Below the pieces are notes generated by a model that ran no database searches, was not told the origin of the DNA, and was given only the letters and a program-made list of their open reading frames with translations. The position numbers and the translations under genes were made by a program. This document shows, in pieces, positions 46,640-55,696 of a DNA stretch of 64,000 nucleotides. The stretch covers positions 248,001 to 312,000 of the forward strand of contig NZ_PGVF01000014.1 of NCBI RefSeq assembly GCF_002860285.1, given 5' to 3'. Position 1 is the stretch's first letter, and each line of letters opens with the position of its first letter. Source of the stretch: Bacillus sp. M6-12. GTDB lineage: Bacteria; Bacillota; Bacilli; Bacillales; DSM-1321.

Positions 46640-47407
46640 ATGTCTCAACTGACTACTGGAGATGAGCAGTTACAATGGAGAAAATGGATCGACTGCCGTG
46701 ATCCTCAAGCAGGAGACACCTTGGTTAAAAAATATTTACCGCTTGTTTCCTTTCACGTTCAAAGGATTTCTGTAAATCTGCCTAGAAGTGTGAGCAGGGA
46801 CGATATCAGAAGCCTTGGAATGATGGGTCTGTTTGATGCTCTTGAACGTTTTGATCCAAATCGCGATTTAAAGTTTGATACATATGCTTCTTTCAGGATC
46901 CGCGGTGCCATTCTGGATGGGCTGAGGAAAGAAGATTGGCTGCCGCGAAGTGCAAGGGAGAAAGCGAAGAAAATTGAATCAGCAATTGAGAAGCTCGAAC
47001 AAAAACATATGAGAACTGCTACTCCACAGGAGATTGCAGAAATGCTAAACCTTCCGGAAGAAGAGGTCTATTCCACCTTAAATGAGAACTTCTTTGCAAA
47101 TATTCTATCGATGGATGAAAATCCCCAGGAGCAAGATGAGAAGGATCACAGTAAATTTAGCCTTAAGGATGAGAAGGCTGTCTTACCAGAAGATAATCTA
47201 TTAAAGGAAGAGCTTTACGAACAGCTTGCCAAGGTAATTACTACCCTCAATGAAAAAGAACAAATGGTGCTTCAATTATTTTATAAAGAAGAACTCACCT
47301 TGACGGAAATTGGTCAAATATTGAACTTATCCACCTCTAGGATTTCCCAGATTCACTCAAGAGCTATCTTTAAATTAAGGGCTGCCATGCAGAATGTAAT
47401 TAAATAA
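46640..47407 (+). CDS. sigD: RNA polymerase sigma factor SigD (sigma-28, FliA type)
   Basis: 255 residues. SigD directs transcription of flagellin, motor, chemoreceptor and autolysin genes. Region 2 includes VSFHVQRISVNLPRSVSRDD, GMMGLFDALERFDPNRDLKF and the -10 recognition segment DTYASFRIRGAILDGLRKED; region 3 follows; region 4 has EKEQMVLQLFYKEELTLTEI and NLSTSRISQIHSRAIFKL. A GGAGGAAT ribosome binding site precedes the ATG. Unlike in B. subtilis it lies beyond a terminator and a 370-base gap, with its own candidate promoters. Confidence 0.98.
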   Translation: MSQLTTGDEQLQWRKWIDCRDPQAGDTLVKKYLPLVSFHVQRISVNLPRSVSRDDIRSLGMMGLFDALERFDPNRDLKFDTYASFRIRGAILDGLRKEDWLPRSAREKAKKIESAIEKLEQKHMRTATPQEIAEMLNLPEEEVYSTLNENFFANILSMDENPQEQDEKDHSKFSLKDEKAVLPEDNLLKEELYEQLAKVITTLNEKEQMVLQLFYKEELTLTEIGQILNLSTSRISQIHSRAIFKLRAAMQNVIK

Positions 47408-47650
47408 GTGAAACTGAGCGGGGGTGGGATTCTAATTAAAAACCTTAATACTATTTTTTGTAATAAACATTTATGGCCACCCCCCCCATGTTTGTAAGTC
47501 ATGATTAATTCACTTCATTCGGGTGAAACCTTCATTTGGCTACGCTTTTTTACTGGAAGGCAACGGAGAGACATTTCTCGAGGGTAGCTTTTAAGAAGTT
47601 GTGGAAAGAGCAGTGTCTTTCCAAATGATTAAACCTAGGATGGTGTCATT
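47408..47650 (+). other. non-coding gap between sigD and the fapA remnant
   Basis: I see no intact gene. GGGGGTGG near 47419 is complementary to CCACCCCC near 47478 over a ~50-base loop, and a run of eight C lies at 47480-47487. A GGAAAGA/TCTTTCC repeat lies near 47603-47622. No clear terminator was found after sigD. Confidence 0.4.
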
Positions 47651-47985
47651 ATGAAACTTCCATTCGAAATCAGTGTTTCTAAAGACCGTTTATCAGTTTA
47701 TATGTCCCCGGCCCAGGATGATGCTGATTCTGGAGCGGTCATTTCGTCTGAGCTTATTCAATAATGGCTGGAAGAACGTACAATTACCTTAAGAACTTAA
47801 CGCGGAGCTGGAAGCAGTAAATAGATTAAATGAGAAAGTGCATGTTGCCGAGTTGGTTGTACATGGGTATATCCGCGTAATAACCACCTGCAAAATTCGG
47901 TAAATATGCTAAAACGATAAATCACCCGCAGACAGCAGTAAAGATTTTCCTTGAACAGCATGAAATAACCTCAATTTCTCTGTAA
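47651..47985 (+). pseudogene. decayed FapA (DUF342) family gene
   Basis: An ATG at 47651 behind an AGGATGGTG site opens a frame that reads FEISVSKDRLSVYMSP and ISSELIQ, then TAA (47762-47764), then continues in the same frame WLEERTITL to a second stop at 47798. This matches the start of FapA/DUF342 proteins. A second frame at 47805-47900 (AELVVHGYIRVITTCKIR) and a third at 47902-47985 (TAVKIFLEQHEITSISL) resemble their C-terminal end. Intact family members are over 400 residues, so most of the middle is deleted. Such genes often sit by sigD in Bacillales. Confidence 0.65.
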
Positions 47986-47997
47986 AGGAAGGATATT

Positions 47998-48306
47998 ATG
48001 AGCCTCAAAAGCATTGAAATGCAAGTGGCACTCCCGAGGACTCACGACGCAGGAAAGCTTCAGGAGCAAATTCAGCAAAGAGGCCAATTGATGCATGATC
48101 ATGCGTCCAGGGAAGTTCATAAGGAAAATGAGAAGAAGAGATCTTCAGTTATGAAGCATGAGGCAAATGAAAAGCCGGGATTTCCCGGAGAGGGCCAGTC
48201 GAATGGCAGTTCTTCTGGATATCAGCCCAAAAAACGAAAGAAAAATATCGAGGAAAAAAATCAAAACCATCCTTATAAAGGAAAAAATATTGATTTTTCC
48301 GGATAG
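47998..48306 (+). CDS. small hydrophilic conserved protein near sigD
   Basis: 102 residues, with no membrane segment. The N-terminus (MSLKSIEMQVALPRTHDAGK) and following LQEQIQQRGQLMHDHA resemble a small protein found between the fapA-like gene and the swrB-like gene in other Bacillales, often misnamed as an RNA polymerase sigma subunit. The C-terminal half is basic, rich in K, N and G, and low in complexity. GGAAGGAT precedes the ATG. Function unknown. It starts 12 bases after the end of the fapA remnant, so it has lost its intact upstream neighbour but remains open. Confidence 0.78.
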   Translation: MSLKSIEMQVALPRTHDAGKLQEQIQQRGQLMHDHASREVHKENEKKRSSVMKHEANEKPGFPGEGQSNGSSSGYQPKKRKKNIEEKNQNHPYKGKNIDFSG

Positions 48307-48315
48307 AGGGAGATT

Positions 48316-49041
48316 ATGTCAGCCATTTTGATAGCGTTTAGTATCTTATTGAATGTTTTAACCATATTTGCTGTAATCATTTTGTACCTTAGGCAAAACC
48401 GGCTGATCGGCCTTGAACAAAAACAAAAGGCCTCCCAGAATGAGATAGAAGAGCTTTTGGCAGGGTTCATGATGGAAATGAAAGAGGAAAATGAAGAACT
48501 GGTTGCAAAAATAAAGGAATTAAAAAAGGAAGTTCCTCCAGCGAGAACCGCAAAAAGCAGCATTGGATTGCCGCGAATGACTCCGGAACAACCGCTTTCT
48601 GAAGGATTGGGAGACTCTGTCGGAGAAAATAGAAATAAGCTCAATGAAGACAAGCCTATTTCAGCATCTAAAGCTCAGGCTGCCAAAAAGAGAGCAGCAG
48701 CAGCCTATAAAACACTATCTGCAGCAGATAACAGCGGTGCCGAAGAGGACATGCTTTTATCTGCGCAGACTGAGGATCTGCTGGAGATTTCAGGGGTTAA
48801 GGAAGGACTAACCCGTGCTGGGGATGCAGAAGAAATTAGGGAATCCATTGAACCAGCTAATGATTTTAAAAAAGCTTTAAAAAATGAGATGGAACAGCAT
48901 AAAAACAGTAAAGCGGTTCACCAAAGCGAGGCCGAAGAGGCTGTATCGCTCTTTAAGCAAGGGGAATCAGTCGAAAACATTGCCAAAAAATTAAACAAAG
49001 GCAAAACGGAAGTTGAGCTTTTACTTAAATTTTATCAATAA
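48316..49041 (+). CDS. swrB: SwrB-like membrane-anchored protein
   Basis: 241 residues. A single N-terminal transmembrane helix (about 3-23) is followed by a charged coiled coil, a low-complexity Ala/Ser/Glu region, and a C-terminal helix-turn-helix-like stretch EEAVSLFKQGESVENIAKKL then NKGKTEVELLLKF. This order and the place before rpsB match B. subtilis SwrB (YlxL), which promotes FliP/FlhA export-gate maturation and SigD activity. Sequence similarity seems confined to the two ends, so the name is by layout and synteny. Confidence 0.75.
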   Translation: MSAILIAFSILLNVLTIFAVIILYLRQNRLIGLEQKQKASQNEIEELLAGFMMEMKEENEELVAKIKELKKEVPPARTAKSSIGLPRMTPEQPLSEGLGDSVGENRNKLNEDKPISASKAQAAKKRAAAAYKTLSAADNSGAEEDMLLSAQTEDLLEISGVKEGLTRAGDAEEIRESIEPANDFKKALKNEMEQHKNSKAVHQSEAEEAVSLFKQGESVENIAKKLNKGKTEVELLLKFYQ

Positions 49042-49054
49042 AAAAGGATTTTAC

Positions 49055-49083
49055 TTGATTGTCCTTTATGAATGTGCTATATT
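49055..49083 (+). promoter_or_regulatory. sigma-A promoter for rpsB
   Basis: TTGATT (49055-49060) is 17 bases from TATATT (49078-49083), with a TG-N extension at 49075-49077. The start site would be near 49090. Confidence 0.75.
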
Positions 49084-49116
49084 ATCTCTTGGTGTTAATA
49101 CACACGCTTTGTAATT

Positions 49117-49155
49117 CAGGCAGATGGTGCTATTCGTTAAAATAGTTTCTGTCTG
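49117..49155 (+). promoter_or_regulatory. structured rpsB leader hairpin
   Basis: CAGGCAGA (49117-49124) pairs with TCTGTCTG (49148-49155), with one G-T wobble, and CTATT (49130-49134) pairs with AATAG (49141-49145). It lies in the ~110-base rpsB leader and is a plausible site for autoregulation by S2, which is known for some bacterial rpsB leaders; that function here is inferred. Confidence 0.6.
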
Positions 49156-49198
49156 GAGATGACCGGAGCGGAGGAAAACAAACCTAGGAGGAAACAAA

Positions 49199-49924
49199 AT
49201 GTCAGTAATTTCTATGAAGCAATTGCTAGAAGCTGGTGTGCACTTCGGACACCAAACTCGCCGCTGGAACCCTAAGATGAAGAAATATATCTTCACTGAG
49301 CGTAACGGAATTTATATCATCGACCTTCAAAAAACAGTTAAAAAGGTTGAAGAAGCTTACAACTTTGTTAAAGAATTAGCTGCTAACGGAGGAACAGTTC
49401 TTTTCGTTGGTACGAAAAAGCAGGCTCAAGAGTCTGTAAAAGAAGAAGCTATCCGTTCTGGCATGTACTATGTTAACCAACGCTGGTTGGGTGGAACATT
49501 AACAAACTTTGAAACAATTCAAAAGCGTATCAAACGTCTTAAAGATATCGAAAAGATGCAAGAAGATGGAACGTTTGATGTACTTCCTAAAAAAGAAGTA
49601 ATCCAACTTAAGAAAGAATTAGAACGCCTTGAAAAATTCTTGGGCGGAATTAAGGATATGAAATCTATCCCTGACGCTATTTTTGTTATCGATCCACGCA
49701 AAGAGCGCATTGCTGTTGCAGAAGCTCACAAGCTGAACATTCCACTTGTTGGAATCGTAGATACAAACTGTGATCCGGACGAAATCGACGTAGTAATTCC
49801 TGCGAACGATGATGCAATCCGCGCTGTTAAATTATTGACTGGTAAAATGGCTGACGCTATCCTTGAAGCAAAGCAAGGCGAAGAAATGGCTACAGCTGAA
49901 GAAACTGAAACTACAACTGCTTAA
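49199..49924 (+). CDS. rpsB: 30S ribosomal protein S2
   Basis: 241 residues. The N-terminal [20 protein letters not shown] and [20 protein letters not shown] are highly conserved, as is [20 protein letters not shown]. The acidic tail (EETETTTA) is usual. Strong AGGAGGAAAC ribosome binding site and highly biased codons. It has its own promoter and leader and ends in a strong terminator; tsf follows. Confidence 0.98.
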   Translation: MSVISMKQLLEAGVHFGHQTRRWNPKMKKYIFTERNGIYIIDLQKTVKKVEEAYNFVKELAANGGTVLFVGTKKQAQESVKEEAIRSGMYYVNQRWLGGTLTNFETIQKRIKRLKDIEKMQEDGTFDVLPKKEVIQLKKELERLEKFLGGIKDMKSIPDAIFVIDPRKERIAVAEAHKLNIPLVGIVDTNCDPDEIDVVIPANDDAIRAVKLLTGKMADAILEAKQGEEMATAEETETTTA

Positions 49925-49931
49925 TGCAGCT

Positions 49932-49972
49932 AAAAGGTGATAAGAGGATAAGGCCTTTTATCACCTTTTTTT
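49932..49972 (+). terminator. intrinsic terminator between rpsB and tsf
   Basis: A perfect 12-bp stem, AAAAGGTGATAA (49932-49943) against TTATCACCTTTT (49958-49969), followed by TTT. Confidence 0.9.
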
Positions 49973-49978
49973 GAAATT

Positions 49979-50008
49979 TTGTTATAAGTATTTATTTTAT
50001 GGCAAAAT
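49979..50008 (+). promoter_or_regulatory. candidate sigma-A promoter for tsf
   Basis: TTGTTA (49979-49984) is 18 bases from CAAAAT (50003-50008), with a TG-N extension before the -10. It lies just after the rpsB terminator. Confidence 0.5.
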
Positions 50009-50055
50009 GAAAAAGGTCTAAATCAATTACATAAAACAATAGGAGGAATATCTCT

Positions 50056-50940
50056 ATGGCTATTACTGCACAGATGGTAAAAGAACTTCGCGAAAAAACT
50101 GGCGCTGGAATGATGGACTGCAAAAAGGCGTTACAGGAATCTGAAGGTGATATGGAAAAAGCAATTGACTACCTTCGTGAAAAAGGAATTGCAAAAGCTG
50201 CAAAAAAAGGCGACCGCATTGCTGCTGAAGGATCAACATATATCCAAGTTGAAGGAAATGAAGCAGTTATCCTTGAAGTGAACTCTGAAACAGATTTCGT
50301 TGCGAAAAACGAAGGCTTCCAGGTGCTTGTTAAAGAACTGGCTGCACATCTATTAACAAATAAACCTGCAAATGTTGAAGAAGCACTTGAGCAAACAATG
50401 GAAAACGGTGCTAAAGTTGCTGACCATATCAATGCTGCTATCGCAAAGATTGGTGAAAAGCTGACTCTTCGCCGTTATGAGATCAAAACAAAGACGGACA
50501 GCGATGCTTTTGGTGCATATCTTCATATGGGTGGAAGAATCGGCGTATTATCTGTTCTTGAAGGAACAACTGATGCAGCAGCTGCCAAAGATGTTTCAAT
50601 GCATATCGCTGCTATCAAGCCTTTATATGTTTCTCGCGAACAGGTTTCTTCAGACGAAATCGAGCGTGAGCGCCAGGTATTAACTCAACAGGCACTAAAT
50701 GAAGGCAAGCCTGAGAAAATTGTTGCAAAAATGGTAGAAGGCCGTATCGGCAAATTCTACGAAGAAATCTGCCTTGTAGACCAGGCATTCGTTAAAAATT
50801 CTGACCAAAAAGTTGGCGAGTTTGTTAAATCACTTGGTGCAACAGTTCAAAGCTTTGTCCGCTATGAAGTAGGAGAAGGTATTGAAAAACGCCAGGACAA
50901 CTTCGCTGAAGAAGTAATGAGCCAGGTTAAGAAAGACTAA
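50056..50940 (+). CDS. tsf: elongation factor Ts
   Basis: 294 residues. EF-Ts exchanges GDP for GTP on EF-Tu. The N-terminal UBA-like domain holds [20 protein letters not shown] and [20 protein letters not shown]; the core has [15 protein letters not shown] and, later, [23 protein letters not shown] precedes the ATG. Ends in a perfect palindromic terminator. Confidence 0.98.
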   Translation: MAITAQMVKELREKTGAGMMDCKKALQESEGDMEKAIDYLREKGIAKAAKKGDRIAAEGSTYIQVEGNEAVILEVNSETDFVAKNEGFQVLVKELAAHLLTNKPANVEEALEQTMENGAKVADHINAAIAKIGEKLTLRRYEIKTKTDSDAFGAYLHMGGRIGVLSVLEGTTDAAAAKDVSMHIAAIKPLYVSREQVSSDEIERERQVLTQQALNEGKPEKIVAKMVEGRIGKFYEEICLVDQAFVKNSDQKVGEFVKSLGATVQSFVRYEVGEGIEKRQDNFAEEVMSQVKKD

Positions 50941-50961
50941 TTCACTGTAATTTGCCTATTT

Positions 50962-50992
50962 AATAGGGAACACAATTGTGTTCCCTATTTTT
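50962..50992 (+). terminator. intrinsic terminator after tsf
   Basis: The 28 bases at 50962-50989 form a perfect palindrome (AATAGGGAACACAA and its complement), followed by further T. Confidence 0.88.
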
Positions 50993-51073
50993 GAACAATC
51001 GGCAATAGAGAATTCCGCTTTTATTTAGATTTTTCCAATTAGACGATATGATTTTACATAGATGGAGGTTCAC

Positions 51074-51796
51074 ATGGGTAACGCGAAATATAAACGTGTC
51101 GTATTAAAGCTAAGCGGCGAAGCATTAGCCGGAAACGAAGGATTTGGCATCAATCCTTCTGTCATTAAATCCATTGCAGAGCAAGTTAAGGAAGTTGCTG
51201 AGCTGGATGTGGAAGTAGCCGTAGTTGTCGGCGGCGGTAACATTTGGCGCGGCAAGGTAGGAAGCGAAATGGGAATGGACCGGGCTACAGCAGACTATAT
51301 GGGCATGCTAGCTACGGTAATGAATTCTCTGGCTCTCCAGGATAGCCTTGAGCAGCTTGGAATTGAAACACGTGTTCAAACATCTATTGAAATGAGACAG
51401 GTTGCTGAGCCCTATATTAGAAGGCGGGCAATCAGGCATTTGGAAAAGCAGCGCGTAGTCATTTTTGCCGCTGGAACAGGCAATCCATACTTCTCAACTG
51501 ACACGACTGCTGCCTTGAGAGCCGCTGAAGTAGAAGCGGATGTCATTTTAATGGCCAAAAATAATGTTGATGGTGTCTATAATGCCGATCCGGTAAAGGA
51601 TAAAAACGCAACAAAATACGAAACTTTATCATACCTTGATGTATTAAAAGAAGGCTTAGAAGTAATGGATTCCACTGCTTCATCCTTGTGTATGGATAAC
51701 GATATACCATTAATTGTATTTTCAGTAATGGAAAAAGGAAATATTAAGCGTGCCGTTATGGGCGAAACAATTGGAACAATTGTAAGGGGGAAATAA
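51074..51796 (+). CDS. pyrH: UMP kinase
   Basis: 240 residues. PyrH phosphorylates UMP to UDP and belongs to the amino acid kinase fold. It starts [53 protein letters not shown] and [15 protein letters not shown] are signatures. The ATG at 51074 lies five bases after GGAGG (51064-51068); the in-frame ATG at 51062 would sit before that site. Two bases separate its stop from frr. Confidence 0.98.
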   Translation: MGNAKYKRVVLKLSGEALAGNEGFGINPSVIKSIAEQVKEVAELDVEVAVVVGGGNIWRGKVGSEMGMDRATADYMGMLATVMNSLALQDSLEQLGIETRVQTSIEMRQVAEPYIRRRAIRHLEKQRVVIFAAGTGNPYFSTDTTAALRAAEVEADVILMAKNNVDGVYNADPVKDKNATKYETLSYLDVLKEGLEVMDSTASSLCMDNDIPLIVFSVMEKGNIKRAVMGETIGTIVRGK

Positions 51797-51798
51797 AA

Positions 51799-52356
51799 GT
51801 GCCAAAACAAACAGTTGCGAATACAAAAGACAGAATGGAAAAAGCGATCCAGGCGTATACCCGCGAACTTGCAAGCATTCGTGCAGGGAGAGCCAATGCA
51901 TCACTGCTTGATAGAGTAACAGTTGACTATTACGGGGCACCGACCCCCATCAATCAATTGGCAGGTGTTTCTGTACCGGAAGCAAGGATGCTTGTCATTC
52001 AGCCTTATGATAAAACTATTTTGGGTGAAATTGAAAAAGCGATCCTTAAATCAGATCTTGGATTAAATCCTTCAAATGACGGGTCCGTAATTAGGATTAT
52101 TATTCCAGCGCTGACGGAAGAACGTCGTAAGGACCTTGTTAAACTTGTAAAAAAGGAAGCTGAAGAAGCCAAGGTAGCCGTGAGGAATATTCGCCGCGAT
52201 GGTAATGATGATCTAAAAAAACTTGAAAAGAACGGCGAAATCACCGAAGATGACCTTCGGGGCTACTCAGATGATATTCAGAAGATGACAGACCAGTATA
52301 TCAGCAGAATCGATGATATTACGAAGGATAAAGAAAAAGAGATCTTGGAAGTATAA
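51799..52356 (+). CDS. frr: ribosome recycling factor
   Basis: 185 residues, the usual length. RRF splits post-termination ribosomes with EF-G. Family motifs include [40 protein letters not shown], and the C-terminal [20 protein letters not shown]. The GTG start is eight bases after GGGGG within the pyrH end. The pyrH-frr pair is conserved across bacteria. Confidence 0.98.
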   Translation: MPKQTVANTKDRMEKAIQAYTRELASIRAGRANASLLDRVTVDYYGAPTPINQLAGVSVPEARMLVIQPYDKTILGEIEKAILKSDLGLNPSNDGSVIRIIIPALTEERRKDLVKLVKKEAEEAKVAVRNIRRDGNDDLKKLEKNGEITEDDLRGYSDDIQKMTDQYISRIDDITKDKEKEILEV

Positions 52357-52386
52357 GCTTCCACTATGTAAGCTATTAATGGGATG

Positions 52387-52466
52387 AGGGTTTGATTTTT
52401 CAATCCGCATATCATAACTGCTTACAAAAAACAAACCCTGTCGTTTTATGCTGACAGGGTTTTTTA
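52387..52466 (+). terminator. intrinsic terminator after frr with a competing upstream arm
   Basis: AAACCCTGTC (52433-52442) pairs with GACAGGGTTT (52453-52462), followed by T. An upstream AGGGTTTG (52387-52394) is perfectly complementary to CAAACCCT (52432-52439), so it could pair with the terminator's left arm and open it. The layout resembles an attenuator, though no regulator-binding element is seen. Confidence 0.75.
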
Positions 52467-52610
52467 CTTCTAAGGGGTTTAACTTTTTCATAATAATAAT
52501 AGGAGATGCAGTCTTTTTTTGTTATTATAATATAGATTGATCTAAATTAAGTACATAAAGAAGCGTTGGTTGTTTTTATTTACGAGAAAGACCTAATGGG
52601 GGATTATTGT

Positions 52611-53384
52611 ATGTATTCGATTTGGAAGCGTTTGGTCAAAAAAGATGCTTCTTTGGATTTAAATGAAAGGATATCGCAGGCAAAAAACCTCAAGGCTCCG
52701 GATCATATAGCAATTATCATGGATGGCAATGGACGCTGGGCGAAGAAGCGAGCCTTGCCGAGGATAGCCGGGCATCATGAAGGCATGAAAGTAGTTAGAA
52801 AAATAACAAAGCTTGCCAACACGCTCGGAGTCAGAACTCTGACTTTATATGCTTTTTCTACGGAGAATTGGAAACGCCCTAAACCTGAAGTGGAGTATTT
52901 GATGAAACTGCCTGAAGAATTTCTCGGAACATTCTTGCCTGAATTAATAGAGGAAAATGTCCGGGTGCAGATGATGGGTGATAAGACAGCACTGCCTCAG
53001 CATACCCGCCTGGCGATTGAAAAAGCCATGCTGGGTACGCAAAATAATGACGGTTTAATATTGAATTTCGCATTGAACTATGGCAGCCGGGCAGAAATTA
53101 TTAACGCTGTCAACCAAGTCTTAATTGATGCTAAAAGTGGTATAATAGATGGTAACGTCAGCGAGGAAGCATTTTCTAATTATTTAATGACCGGAGGACT
53201 TACGGATCCGGACCTGCTGATTCGTACAAGCGGGGAAATCCGCCTCAGCAATTTTATGCTATGGCAGCTGGCTTATACCGAATTCTGGTTTACTGATGTT
53301 CTTTGGCCAGATTTTAAAGAAGAACATTTCCTCGAAGCAATAGAAGTATACCAAAGGCGATCGCGGAGGTACGGCGGGGTTTAA
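52611..53384 (+). CDS. uppS: undecaprenyl diphosphate synthase
   Basis: 257 residues. UppS makes the C55 lipid carrier for cell-wall synthesis by adding eight isopentenyl units to farnesyl diphosphate. Catalytic Asp38 is in IAIIMDGNGRWAKKR; LYAFSTENWKRP, the C-terminal DPDLLIRTSGEIRLSNFMLW and QLAYTEFWFTDVLWPDF are family signatures. ATG 52611 lies eight bases after GGGGG (52598-52602); an open frame extends 45 bases further upstream. A TATAAT at 52526-52531 may be a -10 box, without a clear -35. Confidence 0.98.
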   Translation: MYSIWKRLVKKDASLDLNERISQAKNLKAPDHIAIIMDGNGRWAKKRALPRIAGHHEGMKVVRKITKLANTLGVRTLTLYAFSTENWKRPKPEVEYLMKLPEEFLGTFLPELIEENVRVQMMGDKTALPQHTRLAIEKAMLGTQNNDGLILNFALNYGSRAEIINAVNQVLIDAKSGIIDGNVSEEAFSNYLMTGGLTDPDLLIRTSGEIRLSNFMLWQLAYTEFWFTDVLWPDFKEEHFLEAIEVYQRRSRRYGGV

Positions 53385-53420
53385 ATTAAGAGTAGAAGCG
53401 GCCAACATCAAAATGATTTA

Positions 53421-53660
53421 TGTCTAGCGTAAGCGGGCTCAGCCAGAAAAACAGGATTTACTTTCGTCGGCATGATTGTACGTGGCGGATGATAAAATTG
53501 TGAACAGCCAAGGGTCAGCAGAACAATGAATGATTTGCGAACCAGGTAATAAGACGTCCCTTCAGAGGGAAATAAGGTTTTGTCTTATACTGCTATGTAG
53601 TCCACAGGATATTACACATTTCCTGTAGATGTTCCTTTTAACAGGGCGCTTACGCTTTTC
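53421..53660. repeat. structured repeat element upstream of cdsA
   Basis: TGTCTAGC at the left and GTTCCTTT...GGGCGCTTACGCTTT at the right match the ends of the element at 63447-63614. The left AGCGTAAGCG (53426-53435) and right CGCTTACGCT (53647-53656) are perfect inverted repeats. Inside, TAAGAC (from 53550) and GTCTTA (to 53587) flank a CCCTT/AGGG stem. No open frame is present. It fills most of the gap between uppS and cdsA, and ends near the cdsA ribosome binding site. Confidence 0.6.
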
Positions 53661-53684
53661 TTGTGAAGGTGAGGATTTGTAAAC

Positions 53685-54473
53685 ATGAAGCAACGTATTA
53701 TTTCGGGAGTGATTGCAGCAGCCATTTTCCTGCCAATTGTGATCTATGGAAAGCTCCCATTTTTATTATTGGTTTTTTTACTTGCAACCATAGGTTTATT
53801 TGAATTATTCCGCATGAAGAAGCTTCCTGTCATTTCGGCTACGTCGGCAGTTGCCTTTTTGCTGCTATGGCTTATCCTGATTCCAGATGCTTATTCAGGG
53901 TTCCTGGATCGGCTTGACTATACAAAGATGCATATTTTATTATGGGGCATATTGCTGCTGCTGATGTATTCAGTTGTTTCCAAAAACCGGTTCACTTTTG
54001 ATGATGCGGGTTTTGTAATAATTTCTGTATTGTATTGTGGAATGGGCTTTTATTATTTCTTTGAAACAAGGCAAGAAGGCTTGATTTATGTGTTTTTTGC
54101 GCTGTTTTCAATCTGGGCAACCGATTCAGGGGCCTATTTTATTGGGCGTTCAATCGGGAAAAGGAAGCTTTGGCCTGAGATAAGCCCGAACAAAACGGTA
54201 GAAGGTTTTCTTGGCGGGATCCTGTTTTCTTTAATCGTTGGTGTGATTTTCTTCCTGTTTACATCCATTGATATATCCGTTGCGAAAATATTTACCATGA
54301 GTGTTTTGATAGGGATCTTCGGCCAAATGGGAGACCTGGTTCAGTCAGCATACAAACGTCATTATGACGTTAAGGATTCCGGCAGCCTAATTCCAGGGCA
54401 TGGCGGAATATTGGATAGGATGGATAGCATGATGTTCATATTGCCTATCCTGCATTTGCTTCATTTACTCTAA
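53685..54473 (+). CDS. cdsA: phosphatidate cytidylyltransferase
   Basis: 262 residues with about eight membrane helices. CdsA makes CDP-diacylglycerol, the precursor of phosphatidylglycerol, phosphatidylethanolamine and cardiolipin. The C-terminal signature [14 protein letters not shown] is clear, with [20 protein letters not shown] and [16 protein letters not shown]. The AAGGTGAGG ribosome binding site (53665-53673) lies just outside the repeat element. dxr follows. Confidence 0.97.
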   Translation: MKQRIISGVIAAAIFLPIVIYGKLPFLLLVFLLATIGLFELFRMKKLPVISATSAVAFLLLWLILIPDAYSGFLDRLDYTKMHILLWGILLLLMYSVVSKNRFTFDDAGFVIISVLYCGMGFYYFFETRQEGLIYVFFALFSIWATDSGAYFIGRSIGKRKLWPEISPNKTVEGFLGGILFSLIVGVIFFLFTSIDISVAKIFTMSVLIGIFGQMGDLVQSAYKRHYDVKDSGSLIPGHGGILDRMDSMMFILPILHLLHLL

Positions 54474-54531
54474 AAATAAGTACAAGCAGCTTTATAATTT
54501 TAAGTTTAACTTCTTGTTGGGAGTTGTTTTT

Positions 54532-55683
54532 TTGAAGAAGATCAGTCTGTTAGGAGCAACTGGTTCAATTGGGAGACAGACAATAGAAATTGTCCGGGAG
54601 CATCCTGATCAATTTAAGATAGTAGCTTTATCTGCCGGTAAGAATATAGGTTTATTAAGGGAGGTTATCCCTTTTGTACAGCCTGACTTAATATCTGTCC
54701 TGTCAAAAGAAGATTGTGACAGCCTTAAAGCGGAGTTCTCTCATCTGGGCATTTCCTTTATGTATGGTAGCGATGGGCTGGCAGAGGTAGCTGCATACAG
54801 CGATGCAGATGTTTTAGTAAATGCCGTTATTGGGAGTGTCGGACTTGAGCCTACTTTAAAAGCAATCAAGGCTGGCAAGGACATTGCTATTGCTAATAAA
54901 GAAACACTGGTTACGGCCGGGCATATCGTTACGAGTGAAGCCAGGAAGGCAGGCGTTAAGCTTCTTCCTGTTGACAGTGAGCATTCAGCCATTTTCCAGG
55001 CTCTTCAAGGAGAGCAGGAAAAAAACATTGAACGGCTAATAATAACCGCATCTGGAGGAAGTTTTCGCGACAGGACCCGAGCGGAATTGGAAAGCGTTAC
55101 AGTAGAAGATGCCTTAAACCATCCAAATTGGTCAATGGGTGCAAAAATCACCATTGATTCTGCTTCAATGATGAATAAAGGGCTTGAAGTGATTGAGGCG
55201 CACTGGCTGTTTGGAATTGATTACGATAAAATTGATGTGCTGCTGCATCGGGAGAGCATTATTCATTCAATGGTTGAATTTCAGGATACCAGTGTAATAG
55301 CACAGCTAGGAACACCAGACATGCGGGTTCCCATTCAGTATGCACTTACTTATCCGGACAGAATTCCGTTACCATCAGCTAATCGATTGAATCTCGCAGA
55401 AATTGGCCGACTCCATTTTTCGAAAATGGACTTTGTTCGTTTTCCATGCTTAAAATATGCTTATGATGCTGGCCGGTCTGGCGGGACTATGACAACTGCC
55501 CTCAATGCGGCTAATGAGGAAGCTGTTGCAGCTTTTCTGTCCGGGAAAATTTCATTTCTTGAAATCGAATATTTGATCGCAAAAGCACTGGATTGGCATC
55601 AGGCTATTTTAGATCCAGGTTTAGAAGCAATTCTATTGACTGATAAGGAAACACGGAAATATATTCAAACTTTATTAAAGTAG
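54532..55683 (+). CDS. dxr: 1-deoxy-D-xylulose 5-phosphate reductoisomerase
   Basis: 383 residues. Dxr makes MEP, the committed step of the non-mevalonate isoprenoid pathway, feeding UppS in this cluster. NADPH-binding [16 protein letters not shown] opens the protein; [31 protein letters not shown] and [20 protein letters not shown] mark the metal and substrate site. The start is TTG 54532, eight bases after GGGAG (54519-54523); the open frame extends 18 bases more. Confidence 0.97.
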   Translation: MKKISLLGATGSIGRQTIEIVREHPDQFKIVALSAGKNIGLLREVIPFVQPDLISVLSKEDCDSLKAEFSHLGISFMYGSDGLAEVAAYSDADVLVNAVIGSVGLEPTLKAIKAGKDIAIANKETLVTAGHIVTSEARKAGVKLLPVDSEHSAIFQALQGEQEKNIERLIITASGGSFRDRTRAELESVTVEDALNHPNWSMGAKITIDSASMMNKGLEVIEAHWLFGIDYDKIDVLLHRESIIHSMVEFQDTSVIAQLGTPDMRVPIQYALTYPDRIPLPSANRLNLAEIGRLHFSKMDFVRFPCLKYAYDAGRSGGTMTTALNAANEEAVAAFLSGKISFLEIEYLIAKALDWHQAILDPGLEAILLTDKETRKYIQTLLK

Positions 55684-55696
55684 AGGTGGTTAGCAG

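Noticed and set aside
47480..47487. Run of eight C as a phase-variation tract
   Set aside because: It lies outside any gene or promoter I can identify, so length changes would have no evident effect.
47490..47640. c-di-GMP (GEMM-like) riboswitch between sigD and the fapA remnant
   Set aside because: A few short matches (GGGTGAAACC, GGCAACGG) lack the ordered conserved cores and the second stem; not supported.
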